Assembly (NCBI GenBank): GCA_029098065.1
Contig: JAQXNP010000114.1
Span: forward strand, 1-7,827
Direction of reading: 5' to 3'
From: Clostridiales bacterium
GTDB taxonomy: Bacteria > Bacillota > Clostridia > Oscillospirales > Oscillospiraceae
DNA: 7,827 nt
A program made the translations under genes and the position numbers. Each line of letters starts with the position of its first letter. Position 1 is the stretch's first letter. A model generated the notes under the pieces. The model was not told the origin of the DNA and searched no databases. It saw only the letters and a list, made by a program, of their open reading frames with translations. Of the stretch, positions 5,440-7,827 are shown piece after piece.

Positions 5440-6594
5440 ATGGCACTGACAAACGACAAATGGGCCCCGCTGGAGCAGTCCAGCGAGAGCCGGGAAAAAA
5501 TCTGGAGCAAAAACCGCACCTTTGCCGGGGATGTGTGGTTCCGCTTCCGCCACAAGCCCACCGCTGTGGCGGGACTGGTCATGATCCTCCTGTTCATTCT
5601 CTTTTCCCTGGTGGGACCCCTGTTCACTCCCTATTCCTATTCTGTTCAGAGTCTGGAACGGGTCAACATTCCGCCCCTGATGAAGGTCTACAACGTCGGG
5701 GAGAGCCGGGTCTTTATCACCCCCTCCCTCAAGCTCATCCGGGTAACGGAGAACGGCTCTCTGGCCGAAACGCTCCCCATTGTCCGGGAGGAGAGCGGCA
5801 AATCCATGACCATCTTTGACTGCGGCGGCAAAGAGGTGGCGCTCTACTACGGCGGCTCCTCTTACGTCGTGTGTGACGAGGCGTCGGGCAACATCTATCC
5901 CTCCTCCCACATCTGGAACCACGATCACGTGCTGGGCACCGATGCCCTGGGCCGGGATATTCTGGCCCGGCTGATGTACGGCACCCGGGTCTCCCTAATG
6001 GTGGCTTTCGTCTCGGTGCTGGTGAATTTGGTCATCGGAATCCTCTACGGCGGCATCGCAGGCTATCTGGGCGGCGCGGTGGACGCTGTGATGATGCGGA
6101 TCGTGGACATCATCAGCACCATCCCCCTGACCCTCTATGTCATCCTGATTATGATGATCTTCGGCCAGGGCCTTCAGAGCATTATCATTGCCCTGGGCTG
6201 TGTCTACTGGGTGGATATGGCCCGGGTGGTCCGGGGGCAGGTCCTCAGCCTGAAACAGCAGGAGTTCGTGCTGGCGGCCCGGACCATCGGCTCCTCTCCC
6301 CGCACCATCCTGCTCCAGCACCTGATCCCCAACGCCATGGGCTCCATCCTGGTCACTGCCACCATGCTCATCCCCTCCGCCATCTTTATGGAGGCGTTTC
6401 TGGGTTATCTGGGCATCGGCCTGCGGCCCCCGCTGGCCAGTCTGGGCACCATGTGCAACGACGCCAATGCCAATCTGCGCACCAGCCCCCACGAACTGCT
6501 GATCCCCGCTGTGGTGATCTGTCTCATCATGTTCGCCTTCAATTTTGTGGGCGACGGGATGCGGGACGCGCTGGATCCGAAACTGAAGAAATGA
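5440..6594 (+). CDS. oppC: Peptide/nickel-type ABC transporter permease, OppC/DppC family, with extra extracytoplasmic segment
   Basis: A 384-residue partner permease, about 80 residues longer than the usual 300 or so. A cytoplasmic N-terminus with WFRFRHKPTAVAGL leads into membrane span 1 (about 41-63). Typical OppC motifs then appear: HVLGTDALGRDILARLMYG (163-181), the EAA loop QEFVLAARTIGSSPRTILLQ (274-293), EAFLGYLGIGLRPPLASLG (318-336) and VGDGMRDALDPKLK near the end. Other spans lie near 185-210, 228-256, 299-320 and 352-370. The extra length falls between span 1 and the GTDALGRD motif, about residues 70-160. It is polar, rich in predicted beta-strand patches (SRVFITPSLKLIRVTENG, KEVALYYGGSSYVVCD) and has two cysteines (C128, C145). 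This segment should face outward, where it could contact the binding protein. The ATG follows AAGGGGGG by 6 bases, 12 bases after oppB. Confidence 0.92.
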   Translation: MALTNDKWAPLEQSSESREKIWSKNRTFAGDVWFRFRHKPTAVAGLVMILLFILFSLVGPLFTPYSYSVQSLERVNIPPLMKVYNVGESRVFITPSLKLIRVTENGSLAETLPIVREESGKSMTIFDCGGKEVALYYGGSSYVVCDEASGNIYPSSHIWNHDHVLGTDALGRDILARLMYGTRVSLMVAFVSVLVNLVIGILYGGIAGYLGGAVDAVMMRIVDIISTIPLTLYVILIMMIFGQGLQSIIIALGCVYWVDMARVVRGQVLSLKQQEFVLAARTIGSSPRTILLQHLIPNAMGSILVTATMLIPSAIFMEAFLGYLGIGLRPPLASLGTMCNDANANLRTSPHELLIPAVVICLIMFAFNFVGDGMRDALDPKLKK

Positions 6595-6606
6595 GGTGAG
6601 AGAAAT

Positions 6607-7626
6607 ATGGAATCTAGTCTCACCGTCAACAATTTAAAGACCACCTTTTTTACCAGCGGCGGCACCGTCCAGGCCGTCCGGGGTGTCAGCTTTGAAGTGG
6701 GGAAGGGCGAGATCGTAGGTATTGTGGGTGAGTCCGGCTCGGGCAAAAGCGTCACCTCCATGTCCATTCTCCGGCTTCTTCCCGGCACTGCCCGCATCGC
6801 CCCGGAGAGTTCCATCATTTTTGAGGAACAGGAGCTCTCCACTCTGGCCACCAAACAGCTCCGGGAGATCCGGGGGCAGAAAATCGCCATGATCTTCCAG
6901 GATCCCATGTCCTCCCTGAACCCCCTGATCTCTGTGGGCAAGCAGGTGGAGGAGATGATGAAGACCCATCATACGGACATGTCCAAGGAAGAGCTCCACG
7001 AGCGGGCCCTGGAGCTCTTCCGGCAGGTCCGCATCCCCGAGCCTGAGAAACGGTTCAAAGAGTTTCCTCATCAGTTTTCCGGCGGCATGCGCCAGCGGGT
7101 GATGATCGCCATGGCCCTGGCCAACAGGCCCGACCTGCTCATCGCCGACGAGCCCACCACCGCTCTGGACGTGACCATTCAGGATCAGATCCTCAAGCAG
7201 CTGCGCGCCCTCCAGCGGGAGTCGGGGGCCAGCATCATTTTCATCACCCACGATCTGGGCGTGGTGGCTGAACTGTGCCAGCGGGTGCTGGTGATGTACG
7301 GCGGCCTCATCATGGAGGAAGCCCCCATTGATGACCTCTTTGAAGATCCCCGCCACCCCTATACTCTGGGCCTTCTGGCCTCAGTCCCGTCGCTCAGCCA
7401 GGATAAGGCCGGACGCCTGGCCTCCATCCCCGGCTCGCCGCCCGACATGACCAAACCTCCGGAGGGCTGTCCTTTCGCTCCCCGGTGTCCCTCCGCCCGG
7501 CAGATCTGCGCCGCGGAGCAGCCCCCCTACGTCCAGATGGGAGAGCACCGCCGGTCCATGTGCTGGCTCCTCCAGCCCGACGCCCCGGCGGAGAACAACC
7601 CCTTCCGGAAGGAGGCGGCGAAATGA
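6607..7626 (+). CDS. oppD: Peptide/nickel-type ABC transporter ATP-binding protein, OppD/DppD family
   Basis: A 339-residue ATPase that powers the importer on the cytoplasmic face. All nucleotide-binding elements are intact: Walker A GESGSGKS (41-48), Q-loop IFQDP with Q98, signature FSGGMRQR (157-164), Walker B LLIADEP (177-183) with catalytic E182, and the switch histidine H215 in FITHDLG. The C-terminal OppD extension starts at RHPYTLGLL (249-257) and contains the four cysteines C288, C294, C301 and C319 (CPFAPRC, ICAAEQ, SMCW). In a mycobacterial OppD the equivalent cysteines bind a 4Fe-4S cluster, so the same is possible here. The ATG lies 12 bases after the oppC stop behind GAGGTGAGAG. 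Its stop codon overlaps the start of the next ATPase gene by the ATGA arrangement, implying coupled translation. Confidence 0.95.
   Translation: MESSLTVNNLKTTFFTSGGTVQAVRGVSFEVGKGEIVGIVGESGSGKSVTSMSILRLLPGTARIAPESSIIFEEQELSTLATKQLREIRGQKIAMIFQDPMSSLNPLISVGKQVEEMMKTHHTDMSKEELHERALELFRQVRIPEPEKRFKEFPHQFSGGMRQRVMIAMALANRPDLLIADEPTTALDVTIQDQILKQLRALQRESGASIIFITHDLGVVAELCQRVLVMYGGLIMEEAPIDDLFEDPRHPYTLGLLASVPSLSQDKAGRLASIPGSPPDMTKPPEGCPFAPRCPSARQICAAEQPPYVQMGEHRRSMCWLLQPDAPAENNPFRKEAAK
7609..7615 (+). promoter_or_regulatory. Ribosome binding site of oppF inside oppD
   Basis: AAGGAGG lies within the last codons of oppD, 7 bases before ATG 7623. It fixes the start that overlaps the oppD stop. Confidence 0.8.
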
Positions 7627-7827
7627 CAGAGCATATTCTGGAGGTGGAACACCTCACGCAGTATTTCCGGGTCAACCGGAAAGAAGTCGTCCACGCGGTG
7701 GATGACGTCTCCTTTACCATCTCCCGGGGACAGACCCTGGGTCTGGTGGGGGAATCCGGCTGCGGCAAATCCAGCTGCGCCCGGTCCATCATCCGTGTCT
7801 ACGACCCCACCGGCGGGAAGATCGTCC
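7623..7827 (+). CDS. oppF: Peptide/nickel-type ABC transporter ATP-binding protein, OppF/DppF family, N-terminal part
   Basis: The first 68 codons of the second ATPase are present; the rest lies beyond the window edge. The fragment opens with [15 protein letters not shown] and continues through [19 protein letters not shown] to a Walker A of GESGCGKS (43-50). The form GESGCGKS-S is typical of OppF, and the VEHLTQYF opening also fits that family better than OppD. The start ATG overlaps the oppD stop (ATGA), so the two ATPases are probably made in equal amounts as a heterodimer. Signature, Walker B and C-terminal regions cannot be checked here. A substrate-binding protein gene may follow downstream, since none lies upstream. 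Confidence 0.9.
   Translation, partial: MTEHILEVEHLTQYFRVNRKEVVHAVDDVSFTISRGQTLGLVGESGCGKSSCARSIIRVYDPTGGKIV

Noticed and set aside
1..7827. Defence system, prophage, insertion sequence or CRISPR array
   Set aside because: All sizeable genes belong to sporulation, hydroxyacid metabolism, regulation or transport. No direct-repeat array, transposase or terminal inverted repeats were seen.

Overview
The window reads as chromosomal DNA of a GC-rich, spore-forming member of the Bacillota. A likely placement is a clostridial lineage such as Oscillospiraceae, which is an inference from GC content, gene families and codon use and has not been tested. The spore marker is the 3' end of dipicolinate synthase subunit B at the left edge. 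Start codons are mixed (ATG, GTG, TTG) and most follow strong AGGAGG-type ribosome binding sites.

Layout from left to right. (1) Positions 2-337: the end of dpaB/spoVFB. (2) Positions 352-380: a perfect GC-rich hairpin between convergent genes. (3) Positions 395-1078, minus strand: a GntR-family regulator of the FadR/FCD subgroup. (4) Positions 1079-1489: a divergent control region with a minus-strand extended -10 promoter and long leader for the regulator, nested inverted repeats, a plus-strand sigma-A promoter, and a GntR-type operator candidate just after the predicted larA start point. (5) Positions 1490-4239: a two-gene unit, larA (nickel-pincer lactate racemase family) and glcD (FAD-linked D-2-hydroxyacid dehydrogenase), closed by a strong intrinsic terminator. 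(6) Positions 4300-4506: a control region with two candidate promoters, palindromes and an attenuator-like hairpin. (7) Positions 4507-7827: oppB-oppC-oppD-oppF genes of a peptide/nickel-type ABC importer, tightly spaced, the last one cut by the window edge.

How the parts may work together. LarA would interconvert the enantiomers of lactate or a related 2-hydroxyacid, and the GlcD-type enzyme would oxidise the D-form to the 2-oxoacid (pyruvate if the substrate is lactate). The divergent FCD-domain regulator probably senses the acid and controls larA-glcD. The genes for the LarA cofactor (larB, larC, larE), an electron-transfer flavoprotein partner and a lactate permease are not in the window. 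The ABC importer is a separate transcription unit. Its substrate-binding protein is not in view and its substrate cannot be named from these genes.

I found no CRISPR array, insertion sequence, tRNA, rRNA, phage gene or defence system. The least ordinary features are the pairing of a full LarA active site with GlcD without electron carriers, the layered palindromes in both control regions, and an unusually long OppC with an extra extracytoplasmic segment.
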